Positions 34,891-44,984 of a DNA stretch of 64,000 bases are shown piece by piece. The position numbers and the translations under genes are program-made. The DNA comes from OLB11 sp041392835. GTDB taxonomy: Bacteria; Bacteroidota; Bacteroidia; Chitinophagales; Chitinophagaceae. The stretch spans positions 620,001 to 684,000 of the forward strand of contig JAWKLF010000001.1 of NCBI GenBank assembly GCA_041392835.1, read 5' to 3'. Under the pieces are notes generated by a model. The model saw only the letters and a program-made list of their open reading frames with translations, had not been told where the DNA came from and searched no databases. Position 1 is the first letter of the stretch, and the number at the start of each line of letters is the position of its first letter.

Positions 34891-35721
34891 ATGCAACATA
34901 CTATCATAGAATCTAAGAAGGGAAAGGGACGATTTGATTTTAAAGAATTTATAAAGTATAAAGACCTTTTGTATTTTATGGTTTTGAGAGATGTGACTGT
35001 GGTTTACAAGCAATCCGTATTAGGGTTTGCTTGGGCTGTTATAAACCCAGTTTTTAGTATGCTTGTTTTCACTATTGTATTTGGCAGATTGGCAGGTGTG
35101 CCATCAGACGGCATTCCTTATCCAATATTTTCGTATGCAGCCTTAATACCCTGGACCTATTTTTCAAACACACTAAACACCTCAGGCACTAGTTTGATAA
35201 ATAATTCAAGTATATTCACAAAAGTATATTTTCCAAGATTAATTATACCCTTAACGCCAGTACTTTCAAAGCTTGTAGATCTTTCTATCAGTTTTATATT
35301 GCTTTTGGTACTCATGATTTATTATCAATTCTTTCCAACTTTCAAAATCTTTTTGATATTACCGCTTATTGTGCTGTTGGTTATGACAGCAGCAGGCATG
35401 GGTAGCTGGCTCAGTGCCTTGGCATTGCAATATAGAGATGTAAAATTTGGAATCACATTTGCTGTACCATTACTTATGTATGCAGCTCCTGTAGTATTTC
35501 CAGCATCGCTTATTATGCAGAAATTAGGATATAAAATATACTTGTTATATGGTCTATACCCATTGACTGGAATTATAGAAGGCTTTAGAGCTGCTGTTAT
35601 TCCAAGTAAGGCTATACCTTGGGATTTAATAGGTATGAGTGCCATAGGAGCAATACTTATTTTTACATTTGGTTTGTTTGTTTTTAAACGCTTTGAAAAT
35701 CGATTTGCAGATGTGGCCTAA
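34891..35721 (+). CDS. wzm: Polysaccharide ABC exporter permease (Wzm type)
   Basis: The frame opens at a TTG at 34882, but the ATG at 34891 (MQHTIIESKKG) is preferred. It is a 276-residue ABC-2 type membrane protein with six predicted hydrophobic segments and the typical opening DLLYFMVLRDVTVVYKQSVLG, then WAVINPVFSMLVFTIVFG. It should form the inner-membrane channel that exports an undecaprenyl-linked glycan, powered by the ATPase encoded next (35739). The arrangement is the usual wzm-wzt order. Confidence 0.92.
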   Translation: MQHTIIESKKGKGRFDFKEFIKYKDLLYFMVLRDVTVVYKQSVLGFAWAVINPVFSMLVFTIVFGRLAGVPSDGIPYPIFSYAALIPWTYFSNTLNTSGTSLINNSSIFTKVYFPRLIIPLTPVLSKLVDLSISFILLLVLMIYYQFFPTFKIFLILPLIVLLVMTAAGMGSWLSALALQYRDVKFGITFAVPLLMYAAPVVFPASLIMQKLGYKIYLLYGLYPLTGIIEGFRAAVIPSKAIPWDLIGMSAIGAILIFTFGLFVFKRFENRFADVA

Positions 35722-35738
35722 ACTTGATAAAATATAAT

Positions 35739-37001
35739 ATGGAAAACATTGCTATTAAAGTAGAACATATTTCAAAGTATTATCGTATTGGTTTGAAAGA
35801 AACCAAATACGATACCATGGGCGATGCTATAGTAGGTTGGTTAAAAAAGCCAATACGAAACTTTAAAAGACTTAAGTCATTGTCTTCTATTTTAGACGAA
35901 AATGATGATGATGTGTTTAAAGCTGTAAACGATGTTTCTTTCCAAGTATACAAAGGCGAGGTATTGGGTATAATTGGTAAAAATGGAGCTGGCAAAAGCA
36001 CCTTGTTAAAACTTTTATCCAGAATTACCGAACCTACAAAAGGCAAAATAGAAATTTATGGAAGAGTAGCATCTTTGTTAGAAGTTGGCACAGGTTTTAA
36101 TCCCGAACTTACGGGCAGAGAAAATATATATTTGAATGGTACTATCTTAGGAATGACTAAGAAAGAAATTGATGCTAAGTTAGAAGCTATTATTTCATTT
36201 AGCGGTATTGAAAAATTTATCGAAACTCCCGTAAAAAGATATAGCAGTGGCATGAAGGTAAGATTGGCCTTTTCGGTAGCTGCGCATTTAGACCCTGAAG
36301 TATTGATTATAGATGAAGTGTTAGCTGTAGGCGATGCTGAGTTTCAAAAAAAATGCCTTGGCAAAATGCAAGAAGTAGCTGGAACCCAAGGCAGGACCGT
36401 ACTTTTTGTTAGTCATGATATGTCTGCAGTAACTACACTTTGTAATAGAACAATACTATTAGAAAAAGGAGCTATAAAAAATATTGGTAAAACATTTGAT
36501 ATTATTACCGAGTATTTACAAAAAAACAATACCACAGAAAGTCTTTTAGATATAGAACGTATTAAGGGCGATCAAACTTTTATGGTAGAATCTATAATAG
36601 TTTCCAGCAGCGAAAATACATATAGTAGTGCCATGAGTGGAAGACCCTTTTATATCACCGTAAATTTAAAATCTAAACTTGCTGATGAGGAAATTAGTGA
36701 AGTGCCTATAGTGGATATGAGAATCGAAAATAACGTAGGACAACGATTGTTTTGGATTAGCAATTCATTGCATGCCAATCAAACAGCAGCTAATAAAAAG
36801 AAAATTGTTTTTTATTTTGAAAAATGTCAGTTAGTAGCGGGTTTGTATAATATTACTATCAACGTCAACTATAAAAACTTAACAGTAGATTGGCTTGGCA
36901 ATATAGCTGATTTTGAAGTGGTGGAAGGACAATACTATGACACGGGTAAATTGCCGCCAAAACAACAAGGCAATTTCTTACTTGATTTTAAAGTAAAATA
37001 A
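35739..37001 (+). CDS. wzt: Polysaccharide ABC exporter ATPase with C-terminal glycan-binding domain (Wzt type)
   Basis: The ATG at 35739 is preferred to the TTG at 35724 (420 residues). The ATPase has Walker A GKNGAGKS (residues 80-87), signature YSSGMK, Walker B VLIIDEVLAVGD, and an SHDMSAV H-loop. Beyond about residue 260 there is an added beta-rich domain of the kind that in Wzt binds the modified end of the O-chain and gates export. That implies the glycan has a capping group. The methyltransferase-like gene that follows is a candidate for adding it. Confidence 0.93.
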   Translation: MENIAIKVEHISKYYRIGLKETKYDTMGDAIVGWLKKPIRNFKRLKSLSSILDENDDDVFKAVNDVSFQVYKGEVLGIIGKNGAGKSTLLKLLSRITEPTKGKIEIYGRVASLLEVGTGFNPELTGRENIYLNGTILGMTKKEIDAKLEAIISFSGIEKFIETPVKRYSSGMKVRLAFSVAAHLDPEVLIIDEVLAVGDAEFQKKCLGKMQEVAGTQGRTVLFVSHDMSAVTTLCNRTILLEKGAIKNIGKTFDIITEYLQKNNTTESLLDIERIKGDQTFMVESIIVSSSENTYSSAMSGRPFYITVNLKSKLADEEISEVPIVDMRIENNVGQRLFWISNSLHANQTAANKKKIVFYFEKCQLVAGLYNITINVNYKNLTVDWLGNIADFEVVEGQYYDTGKLPPKQQGNFLLDFKVK

Positions 37002-37004
37002 GAC

Positions 37005-37724
37005 ATGAAAAAAAATATATTTTGGAAACTACGAGAATCCTTGACGGGCTCTTATACTATCCGACAATCAATCAAACAAGTGCTGGCAAAGCAAAAAGAA
37101 AAAAACGAAGAGCTTTTTGCTTTTTCTTTAATCAAACCATATTTAGGAAATCATTATTTCCCACTTACAGGTTACGTGCTTAGTCCATTGTTGATTCAAA
37201 AATTGCTCAATGAAATTTCTTTAAATAATGCTTCAAACATTTTAGAATTTGGTGCTGGATTTTCAACAGTAGTTATCTCAAATTTTATTTTAAAACACAA
37301 CTTGCCTATTCAATTTACATCGGTCGAAAATAGTCAGGAATATATGGATTATGTCAAGTCGCATATAATAGATGCTAATGATTCAAGACTTCGCTTTGTT
37401 GTAGCACCACTCTGCGAAAAAAATAAATATCATGAAGCTACAACTTGGTACGATGTAAATGCAGTAAAAAATTCGTTTGGAAATAAACCCTATGATTTAA
37501 TTCTTGTGGATGGGCCCTATGGGAAATTGCAAAAAAATATTCGACATGGCTTTTTAGATGTATGCGAAAACCATTATAATGAGCACACAACATTTTATAT
37601 AGACGATAGTCACAGACCCGATGAAAGAGCGATCGTAAACTTTTTGAAAGAAAAATATAAAATGCAAGACATACAATACATGAATACAACAAGATTATTC
37701 ACAGGGAATAAATTGATGGTATAA
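37005..37724 (+). CDS. Class I SAM-dependent methyltransferase-like protein
   Basis: A 239-residue protein with a Rossmann glycine motif, ILEFGAGFST, an acidic residue after the next strand (TSVENSQEY), and an ILVDGPYGK segment typical of post-strand-4 motifs. It starts 3 bases after wzt. Placed directly behind a Wzt with a C-terminal domain, it could make the terminal modification recognised by that domain; this is inference. No substrate residues are recognisable. Confidence 0.75.
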   Translation: MKKNIFWKLRESLTGSYTIRQSIKQVLAKQKEKNEELFAFSLIKPYLGNHYFPLTGYVLSPLLIQKLLNEISLNNASNILEFGAGFSTVVISNFILKHNLPIQFTSVENSQEYMDYVKSHIIDANDSRLRFVVAPLCEKNKYHEATTWYDVNAVKNSFGNKPYDLILVDGPYGKLQKNIRHGFLDVCENHYNEHTTFYIDDSHRPDERAIVNFLKEKYKMQDIQYMNTTRLFTGNKLMV

Positions 37725-37729
37725 AAAAA

Positions 37730-38758
37730 GTGAAACGAGTCTTATTAATAAACAGAAATGACTTTAGAGCAAAAGATGGAGCTACTAAAAGTCTTTTCCA
37801 GTTATACCATAGCTTACCACAGTTTGGTATTAAAACAGATTTCATAAAACTTAAATATAGAGGACGCTTTAAGCTTTTGGCAAAGTGGAATTTAAAAATT
37901 AAAATTTTGAGGGCCGATGCTATCATTTTAAATGGGAGTGCAGTGGCTTTAGAACCATTAATTTTAGATATTATTCAATTCGTAAAAAAATATAATAAAG
38001 CAACATATTTTTATTTTAGAGAAAATCATTTACAACTCAATAAATATTTTCCAGAACTTTTAAAAAAAGAACAGCAATACTGGCTGCAAACCTTAGCGCA
38101 AGAAACCTATATTAAACATTGGTTTGTGAGCCATTATTCAAAAAAATCATTTCAAACATTTTTTCAAACAGATGAGCGCAATAGTGTAGTTGTGTATAAT
38201 GGTGTTCAATCAATACATAGTGCTAATAAGTACAAGCTCAATGAAAAAGCACAGCATACTATAGCCATTATAGGTTCTATACAAGCTATGAAAGGCTATG
38301 ATTTTTTAGTACGTTTTGCAAAGAGCATGCATAGCCTTTTGCCAACTGTACAATTTATTTGGTATGGAAAAGGAAATCAAAAAGAAAATTTTATAAACCT
38401 AATACAGGAAGCTGACGCATCGGCTTATATTCAAATTATAGAGTATTCGCCATTGGAAAAAATAATGCATCACGCAAAGGCGGTTTTTGTATGTAGTGAA
38501 GCCGAATCTTTTTCGAGAGTAGCTATAGAAGCTTTGCAATTTCAAAAAAAACTCTTTGTAAGAGCCTGCCTTGAAGGCACTATTGAAATTACGAAGGGTG
38601 TTGGTATGGCCGTAAACGAAGAATGGAACGAACAAGACATGCAAACGTATGTGCAGTATTTATTAGATACAAGTACAAATGAGGAGTTGCTTCAAATTGT
38701 AGAGCAGTACAATATGAAAAACCATTGCCAACGTATCTTAAAGGCAATTGAGAATTAG
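37730..38758 (+). CDS. Glycosyltransferase, GT-B fold (family 4-like)
   Basis: The start is a GTG at 37730, five bases after the previous stop; no better ATG preserves the N-terminal VLLINRNDFRAKDGATKS strand. The 342 residues show a GT-B pattern with a C-terminal donor domain: IAIIGSIQAMKGYDFL, FIWYGKGNQ and SEAESFSRVAIEAL, the last being the E-x7-E motif of family 4 enzymes. It probably transfers a sugar onto the growing lipid-linked repeat on the inner face of the membrane. Donor and acceptor are unknown. Confidence 0.82.
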   Translation: MKRVLLINRNDFRAKDGATKSLFQLYHSLPQFGIKTDFIKLKYRGRFKLLAKWNLKIKILRADAIILNGSAVALEPLILDIIQFVKKYNKATYFYFRENHLQLNKYFPELLKKEQQYWLQTLAQETYIKHWFVSHYSKKSFQTFFQTDERNSVVVYNGVQSIHSANKYKLNEKAQHTIAIIGSIQAMKGYDFLVRFAKSMHSLLPTVQFIWYGKGNQKENFINLIQEADASAYIQIIEYSPLEKIMHHAKAVFVCSEAESFSRVAIEALQFQKKLFVRACLEGTIEITKGVGMAVNEEWNEQDMQTYVQYLLDTSTNEELLQIVEQYNMKNHCQRILKAIEN

Positions 38759-38761
38759 TAT

Positions 38762-40087
38762 ATGGGAAAAATAGCTTTTTATATAAAACATGGTATAGAG
38801 GTAAGGTACTACGTATTGTCTGGCTTGTCCGATTATTATAAAAGTTTGGGGCATGAAGTTTGTTTGCTATTGCCAAAAGAAATAACGACAGACATAAAAA
38901 AATATGCACATGAATATCAAATCAAAACATATACTATTTCTACTTCTGTTTTTAACTCAAATAAGTATTCAACTTATCTACCCTACATTAGAGCTATAAC
39001 AGATGCTAGAAGAAGAGCAAAGAATGCAGAAATGTTCAATCATCATGCAGTAGTCAATACAAAGAGAAAGAAAATAGATACTATATTCAAATGGCATTTT
39101 GCACAGGTGCTTATTGAAGCTGTACTTCGAAAAATAATTGCATTATTATTTTACAACGCAGCGCTAAAAAAAGCAATTCAAGATATTGGTATCACAGAGC
39201 TCTATCTAGGTCAGTACAATTCTATAACTCAAGTGCTATTGGGAGTCAATGCAAATAAGTTAGGAATCAAACCACATGTAACAAGCAATGGCTTAAAGGT
39301 TGTTTTTATTGATGATTTTGTGCCATTTAAAATTACTTCACTATATACATGGAATAATATTCAAACTACTCTATATCAAAAAGCCAACACACGCTTACCC
39401 AAACAGGTATTTAAACCATATGGCAATTTGTATCATCTATTTTTAAGAAACACAGAAACCAACTTGCAAAACGATGTCATAGAAAAATATCAATTGGATT
39501 TGTCCAAACCTCTTATTTTATATGCCCTCATGTTTGAAAATATTTATCCAGAGGAATATAAACTTCTGAATACCCTCATAGAAAATTTAGACAATACGTT
39601 AGGAGCACAGCATTATCAATTATTAATTAGACGAAACCCTTTTGAAGAATCCAAAAGTCATCTTCAAAATATACAAGCATCTAATCATGTTAAAATTATG
39701 GATGCCTATGCTACCAAAATAAAAGAAGATGATTGGATTACCATCACGCCCTATGGAGAGAAAGAATGGAGAGAAGTATTACAATTGGCAGATTTAATGA
39801 TTACATGCCCTTCATTGGCTGTTATAGATGCAGCAGTTTGCAATACACCCTCACTAATTGTAACATTCAATCACGATGATGCACCTAATGATAAAATTGG
39901 CATGCTTAAAGAGTCGTCTTTTTTGCAAAGCTTAATTCAGAGCCCTTACATAAATATAGCTGACGATATAAATATCTTTAAAACACAGGCTAAGCATATG
40001 CTAACAATAAAGAAAAATACAAACCAGCAAGTAATTTTTGATTCCTTGGGGCTTGCAAAATCTACTATTGAAAAATATAAAATATAA
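38762..40087 (+). CDS. Glycan-locus protein, possible GT-B-like transferase
   Basis: A 441-residue protein starting with a Rossmann-like strand (KIAFYIKHGIEVRYYVLSG). It has a second half containing PLILYALMFENIYPEEYKLL and CPSLAVIDAAVCNTPSLIV, which recalls GT-B or CDP-glycerol-transferase-type C-terminal domains. No conserved family motif can be named with confidence. It lies three bases after a glycosyltransferase gene and before another, so a sugar or glycerol-phosphate transferase is the most likely role. Treat the function as unproven. Confidence 0.6.
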   Translation: MGKIAFYIKHGIEVRYYVLSGLSDYYKSLGHEVCLLLPKEITTDIKKYAHEYQIKTYTISTSVFNSNKYSTYLPYIRAITDARRRAKNAEMFNHHAVVNTKRKKIDTIFKWHFAQVLIEAVLRKIIALLFYNAALKKAIQDIGITELYLGQYNSITQVLLGVNANKLGIKPHVTSNGLKVVFIDDFVPFKITSLYTWNNIQTTLYQKANTRLPKQVFKPYGNLYHLFLRNTETNLQNDVIEKYQLDLSKPLILYALMFENIYPEEYKLLNTLIENLDNTLGAQHYQLLIRRNPFEESKSHLQNIQASNHVKIMDAYATKIKEDDWITITPYGEKEWREVLQLADLMITCPSLAVIDAAVCNTPSLIVTFNHDDAPNDKIGMLKESSFLQSLIQSPYINIADDINIFKTQAKHMLTIKKNTNQQVIFDSLGLAKSTIEKYKI

Positions 40088-40133
40088 AATTGCATTTAAA
40101 CATTATTTACTCTTGTATCAAAATACGGAACAC

Positions 40134-41255
40134 ATGAAAATTGGATTTGTAGTAGTCAATGAATATCCGCAAATAGTGCCTACTGGTGGTATAGGTGTTT
40201 TTGTGAAAAGTATAGCAGAAGGTTTTTGTAATCAAGGTATACAAGCTGAAGTATTATTGATAACAAATAAAAAAATAGAGGATGCTTTTTTAAACATTAA
40301 TCAAGTTAAAATTCACATACTACCCATGCCTCAAAAAAAGGGAATTGTTGGGCTTTTTGAAAATAAATTTAAAATTATAAAACAGATAGAAAAAGTAGTT
40401 AAGGAAAATAATATTTCAATACTTGAAATTTCTACATCTGATAGTTTTTTAATAAGACCACTCAAGGGTGTAGACATCATTGCTCGTACACATGGAAGTT
40501 TGTCCTATGCTATCAAAAACCATTACACACCTCAAGGTTTCTTGTCAACTAAATTTCAATTACGACATGAAAACAATTTACTAAAACAAGCTAAAAAAAT
40601 AATTTGCATTAGTCATCAATATTTAAAACACTATCAAAACCATAAATCAAAAACTATATTGGTAGAAAATTTTATAGCCAAGGAATATGATTCTATTTCA
40701 GACCTGGCTAAAAACGCCGAAAAGCCTTATCTATTTTTTCACGGCTCTTTAAAAAATATTAAAGGCGTTGTAGAATTGGCCTATAGTTTTAAGAAGTCAA
40801 AGGCCTTTGAAAACTATAATTTATATATGGCCGGCAAAGGAAGTGAACAAATCAAAAAAGAATTGAAAGACATATTACAAGATAGGCTAACCTTATTGGG
40901 CGAACTCAATCCAGAAGGACTAAAACAATACCTTAGTAGAGCATCCTTGTGTGTGTATCCAAGCAAAAGAGATGCTTTCAATTTAGCAGTTGCTGAAGCT
41001 ATGTCGCAAAAGGGCTTAGTGCTCGTGTCAGAGGCTATAGATGAACATATTGTTTCACACATGACAAATGGCATTAGATTTCCATTGAAGGATTTAGACA
41101 GTTTTGAACAACATATAGATTTTGCTTTGCAGTTAGATGAGGCAAAAAAAACAAGAATCAAAACAGAGGCTATGCACCATGTAAGAAAAAATTTTACATT
41201 TGATATTGGCTTACAAAAAAATATACAATTTTATAATTCAATTTCAGCTCAATGA
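40134..41255 (+). CDS. Glycosyltransferase family 4
   Basis: The open frame extends upstream into the previous gene, but the ATG at 40134 (MKIGFVVVNEYPQIVPTGG) gives a proper GT-B N-terminus and 373 residues. It has the acceptor-side GGIGVFVKSIAEGF and, in the donor domain, YLFFHGSLKNIKGV, YMAGKGSEQ and YPSKRDAFNLAVAEAMSQ (E-x7-E-type). It overlaps the next gene by four bases (ATGA). It likely adds one sugar of the repeat unit. Confidence 0.88.
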   Translation: MKIGFVVVNEYPQIVPTGGIGVFVKSIAEGFCNQGIQAEVLLITNKKIEDAFLNINQVKIHILPMPQKKGIVGLFENKFKIIKQIEKVVKENNISILEISTSDSFLIRPLKGVDIIARTHGSLSYAIKNHYTPQGFLSTKFQLRHENNLLKQAKKIICISHQYLKHYQNHKSKTILVENFIAKEYDSISDLAKNAEKPYLFFHGSLKNIKGVVELAYSFKKSKAFENYNLYMAGKGSEQIKKELKDILQDRLTLLGELNPEGLKQYLSRASLCVYPSKRDAFNLAVAEAMSQKGLVLVSEAIDEHIVSHMTNGIRFPLKDLDSFEQHIDFALQLDEAKKTRIKTEAMHHVRKNFTFDIGLQKNIQFYNSISAQ

Positions 41256-42394
41256 TAAAAGTAAATATCGTAGGCGATTTTATGCCGATTGATTTTATAG
41301 AAAATAAAATAAGAGACAATCAAACAGATGATTTGCTATGCGATGAATTAAAAAAGATATTTTCTGATAAGCATGTCAATATTTTGAATTTAGAATGCCC
41401 ACTTACTACAACTTCAACAATACATGCAAAAACAGGAAAAAATTTCAAGTCAAATCCGAATAGCATTGCCTTTCTTAAAAGATATAATTTTAAAATAGCT
41501 TGTCTGGCAAATAATCATATTATGGACTATGGAATTTCAGGTCTTCAAGACACTATGAATGTGTGCACTACAAATCATATACATACTATTGGCATTAGAG
41601 AAAAACAAGATACAAGTATTTATAGACATGTCGAAAATGATTTGAGTGTATCTTTTATCAATGCAGCCGAACAAGAGTTTGGAGCTGCTAATCGAAATGA
41701 TATGGGCTTTTTGAAAGAATATCCTGAAAACATTTTTTATCTAATTCAAGAAGAAAAGAAAAAATCAAATTACGTTATGTTGATATTACACGGAGGACGT
41801 GAGTTTTATGATTTACCATCGCCAGAAAGACAAAAACGATATCGGCTATACATAGACATGGGTGCCGATGCAATTGTTAGCCATCATACACACGTTATAA
41901 GTGGTTATGAATGGTACCATGGCAAACCCATAGTTTATAGTACCGGAAATTTTTATTTTCCGATTCAGCATAAAGACGAGCGCTGGCACGAATCTATGAT
42001 AGCTCATTTTGAATTGACAAAAGAAGGCATTGCCTTTTCATATACTATTGCTAAGTCTAATATTGAAAATCAACGTTTGGAGTTAGCTACTGATGCAGAG
42101 ACTACAAGAATACAAGAAAAAATTCAAAAACTGAATGCTACCATAGGTTCGGACAATGAAATACATAGTGCTTGGAAAGATTTTACTAAGAATGAGAAAT
42201 TACAATATTTATATCTTCTCAATTTGTTTTCAAAATTTCGATATAAAATGACACTTAAGAAATATCTAAAAGAGCCAGTCATAACAACTACTTCCTTGCT
42301 TCGTACGCTCAATATATTGCGTTGCGATGCACACCGTGAAGAAGCCATTACTATAATTCAAGAAGCACTAAACGAACAAGCCAAGACACAATGA
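41252..42394 (+). CDS. CapA-family metallophosphatase-like protein
   Basis: A 380-residue protein of the CapA/PGA_cap family (calcineurin-like fold). It shows VNIVGDFMP, NILNLECPLT, ACLANNHIMDYG, ILHGGREF, DAIVSHHTHVISG and IVYSTGNFYF, which supply the usual metal ligands (Asp, Asn, His). The family is best known from poly-gamma-glutamate synthesis but occurs widely in polysaccharide loci, where its reaction is not settled. It overlaps both neighbours by four bases, so translation is probably coupled. No signal peptide is seen, so it is probably cytoplasmic. Confidence 0.86.
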   Translation: MIKVNIVGDFMPIDFIENKIRDNQTDDLLCDELKKIFSDKHVNILNLECPLTTTSTIHAKTGKNFKSNPNSIAFLKRYNFKIACLANNHIMDYGISGLQDTMNVCTTNHIHTIGIREKQDTSIYRHVENDLSVSFINAAEQEFGAANRNDMGFLKEYPENIFYLIQEEKKKSNYVMLILHGGREFYDLPSPERQKRYRLYIDMGADAIVSHHTHVISGYEWYHGKPIVYSTGNFYFPIQHKDERWHESMIAHFELTKEGIAFSYTIAKSNIENQRLELATDAETTRIQEKIQKLNATIGSDNEIHSAWKDFTKNEKLQYLYLLNLFSKFRYKMTLKKYLKEPVITTTSLLRTLNILRCDAHREEAITIIQEALNEQAKTQ

Positions 42395-43998
42395 TAGAAG
42401 CCCTGTTTTCTGCAAAATGGAAAAAAATAGAAAAAGGCAGCGTGTTAATTTATTATGCAATGACCTCATCAGACATGTTGCCCGAATACTATGAATTGTC
42501 TATTTTAGATATAGAAAAAATTACACCAGAGTTTGCCTTTGTAGTTTATTCAAAACTAAACAACAAAATACAAATTATTACTGACCGCTTTAACACTGTT
42601 CCAGTTTATTTTAGCTACCACGATTCTAAGTGGTATATATCGGACTATGCCGTTCATATCTATAACGAGATACCGTTGACATTAGATAAAGATATGATTA
42701 TGGAACAAATAGCATTTGATTGTTTGCTTTCGAGAACTCGAACCATTTATACAAATTTATTGAAAGCAGATGCAGGACAAAGAATAGAGCTCAATACACA
42801 GGGTGAATATGAAGAACAAGAAAGTATCTCATTGGCTTTGCCAACAAATAGAAAAGAAAAATTAAACGAAAAAGAAATACAACAAATTGAAGAAATAATT
42901 CTGAATAGTGTAAAAGCTTATCCAAAATTATATATTCCTTTGAGTGGAGGTTTTGATTCGAGATTTGTAGCAGGAATAATACACAATTCTAACCTTCATA
43001 CTATATATAGTCGCACCTATGGCGACGCCCAGAGCCTGGATGTAAAATATGCAACCGAGCTAGCGCAAAGAATGCAAATAGAGCATCGTGTTGTATTGAA
43101 AACGGATCAAGAAGCTATAGCAGAATTTGAAAAATTAGTAACTGAGTCTGCTGGTGTTTTAAATGGTGTACATGCACACGATTTAACTGGAAGAACACTT
43201 TTTGAAAATGAAGGCGATGCAAAAGTGTCTGGCTTCATAGGGGATGTACTAGCAAGAGGTGTAAACTTTAGAGAGAAAGAGACAAATAAAGAAATCTTGA
43301 ATAAACAATTTTTAAAGAAAAGAAGCAATTATTTTAAATACGATTATCAAAAATTATTTACCGAACAAAATACTATACCTCAAAAAGTAGATGACTATAT
43401 AGAATATGTAGAAAGCAAAACAGGTCATACAGAACATCTACATTGGGTTTACTATCAGCAATCTCGTATTCCCAATATGGTCTCACTCCTTGAGTATTTT
43501 AGCCACACAGAAAAGCCCAATATTAAGCCCTTCATTAATCCATTTGTAGCGGAGTGTATAGCCAGTACAGCGCATTTTGATGAATGGGAGGGCTCCAACT
43601 ATGTGTCCATTGCTCAACAGATTATTCCAGAATTTATGTCTATACCTTTTTCTTCAAATAGTGTTTATCATACTTCGTTTTCCCGATTTCTATTTAAAGC
43701 AAAAAAAAGAGTCTATCAAAAAATAACAAATAAATTGGCCAAATGGTCCAAAGGGACTTATCAGCCTTTGGCTTTTAATGCTACATTAAATTGGCGAAGA
43801 ATATTAGCAAAAAATAAAGAATGGGTTTCTGAAAACTTAAATACGGCAGCCACTTTTTTGTCAATGAACAAAGCAGAATTAGACACTATCTACAAAGAAC
43901 ATTGCTTAGGACTAAAGGACCATCAAGAATTTTTACTGCGTATTATACATATAGGAGTCATGTTGAAAAACAATACAAAAACAAGTCCAACTTTATGA
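42391..43998 (+). CDS. Asparagine-synthase-like amidotransferase
   Basis: A 535-residue protein with an N-terminal Ntn-hydrolase-like half and a PP-loop half containing LSGGFDSR (Ser185-Arg191), the ATP pyrophosphatase motif of asparagine synthetase-type enzymes. The residue after the start Met is Ile, not Cys, so the glutaminase nucleophile is missing and free ammonia or another amine would be used. Such enzymes in glycan loci are thought to amidate sugar acids or join amino groups. It lies between capA-like and GT2 genes with overlapping starts and stops. The exact reaction is unknown. Confidence 0.8.
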   Translation: MIEALFSAKWKKIEKGSVLIYYAMTSSDMLPEYYELSILDIEKITPEFAFVVYSKLNNKIQIITDRFNTVPVYFSYHDSKWYISDYAVHIYNEIPLTLDKDMIMEQIAFDCLLSRTRTIYTNLLKADAGQRIELNTQGEYEEQESISLALPTNRKEKLNEKEIQQIEEIILNSVKAYPKLYIPLSGGFDSRFVAGIIHNSNLHTIYSRTYGDAQSLDVKYATELAQRMQIEHRVVLKTDQEAIAEFEKLVTESAGVLNGVHAHDLTGRTLFENEGDAKVSGFIGDVLARGVNFREKETNKEILNKQFLKKRSNYFKYDYQKLFTEQNTIPQKVDDYIEYVESKTGHTEHLHWVYYQQSRIPNMVSLLEYFSHTEKPNIKPFINPFVAECIASTAHFDEWEGSNYVSIAQQIIPEFMSIPFSSNSVYHTSFSRFLFKAKKRVYQKITNKLAKWSKGTYQPLAFNATLNWRRILAKNKEWVSENLNTAATFLSMNKAELDTIYKEHCLGLKDHQEFLLRIIHIGVMLKNNTKTSPTL

Positions 43999-44984
43999 AA
44001 TTAGATGTCATCATTACAACATATAATAGAGCTGCGCATTGTTTGGCACTTGTAAAATCGCTGTTGCACGAAGCCGAAGTGCATCAAGTTATCATAGTAG
44101 ATGCTGGAGAAAAAGAATACAAACCCTTAGGGCATATCAAGGAAGTACTGATCAGATCCAAACATAAAAATCAACCATATCAGCGCTACTTAGGTTATCG
44201 TAAATCGCAGGCTGATTTATTATTGTATTTGGATGATGATATGGAAATTATAGAAAGGGATTGGTACTCGATTATAAAAAAATATTTTACCGACAATCAG
44301 GTTGTTGCTATCAATATACCATTTAAAAATGTAAATAGCTTTTTAGATGAGCTTCCAAGTAGTGCGTGGAATAAAACTCCTTGGATAAAAAAGCTCAAAG
44401 GTTATTTGACAGGCTACCCAGTGGCAAAGCCTAATAGCTATATATACTGTGGAATACGGGGCGCTCGTATTGCAAACCAACCCATAGCTTTTTTAAGTGG
44501 AGGCAGCTTTGCTGTAAAAAAGGAAGCCATGTACATTAACTTCAATTTTCAATTATTTGATCTGTACGAAAAAAGAATGGGCAAGGGCGAAGATGGTATA
44601 CTTGGATATTCGTTGAGTAAGCTTGGGCACATTGGTGCTTTAGATAAACAACTTTTTTTACACAACGATTTTAAAGACAGCTCCTATTCTGTCAATCATT
44701 TTGAATTTAATAAAAAAGTACTTTTTAGTAGAAAGTATTTAACGTTCGAATATTATAGATTGCTCAAAAATTCAACGGGTTTATCAAATTTTCGTTTTAA
44801 TCACTATGCAATATTTAGAATTATAGCAAGCGCTTTAGCCTATATTATAAGTCCAAACGATAAAAATAAATTATTGTTTAAAGGAAATAAAGAAGGTTTT
44901 TCGCTCAGCAAAAAATTTAGGTTTAAATTCGACACGAATATTAATAACTACTGGCAAGCAGAAGCCACTAATGAATTGAAATGA
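43995..44984 (+). CDS. Glycosyltransferase family 2
   Basis: The ATG at 43995 (MKLDVIITTYNRA) is chosen over an upstream in-frame ATG inside the previous gene. It is 329 residues with a GT-A fold: VIITTYNR at the nucleotide-binding strand and LLLYLDDDMEI with the DxD-type metal motif, followed by FLSGGSFAVKKEA. It overlaps the preceding stop and the next start by four bases. The inverting sugar transfer is expected at the cytoplasmic face; donor unknown. Confidence 0.9.
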   Translation: MKLDVIITTYNRAAHCLALVKSLLHEAEVHQVIIVDAGEKEYKPLGHIKEVLIRSKHKNQPYQRYLGYRKSQADLLLYLDDDMEIIERDWYSIIKKYFTDNQVVAINIPFKNVNSFLDELPSSAWNKTPWIKKLKGYLTGYPVAKPNSYIYCGIRGARIANQPIAFLSGGSFAVKKEAMYINFNFQLFDLYEKRMGKGEDGILGYSLSKLGHIGALDKQLFLHNDFKDSSYSVNHFEFNKKVLFSRKYLTFEYYRLLKNSTGLSNFRFNHYAIFRIIASALAYIISPNDKNKLLFKGNKEGFSLSKKFRFKFDTNINNYWQAEATNELK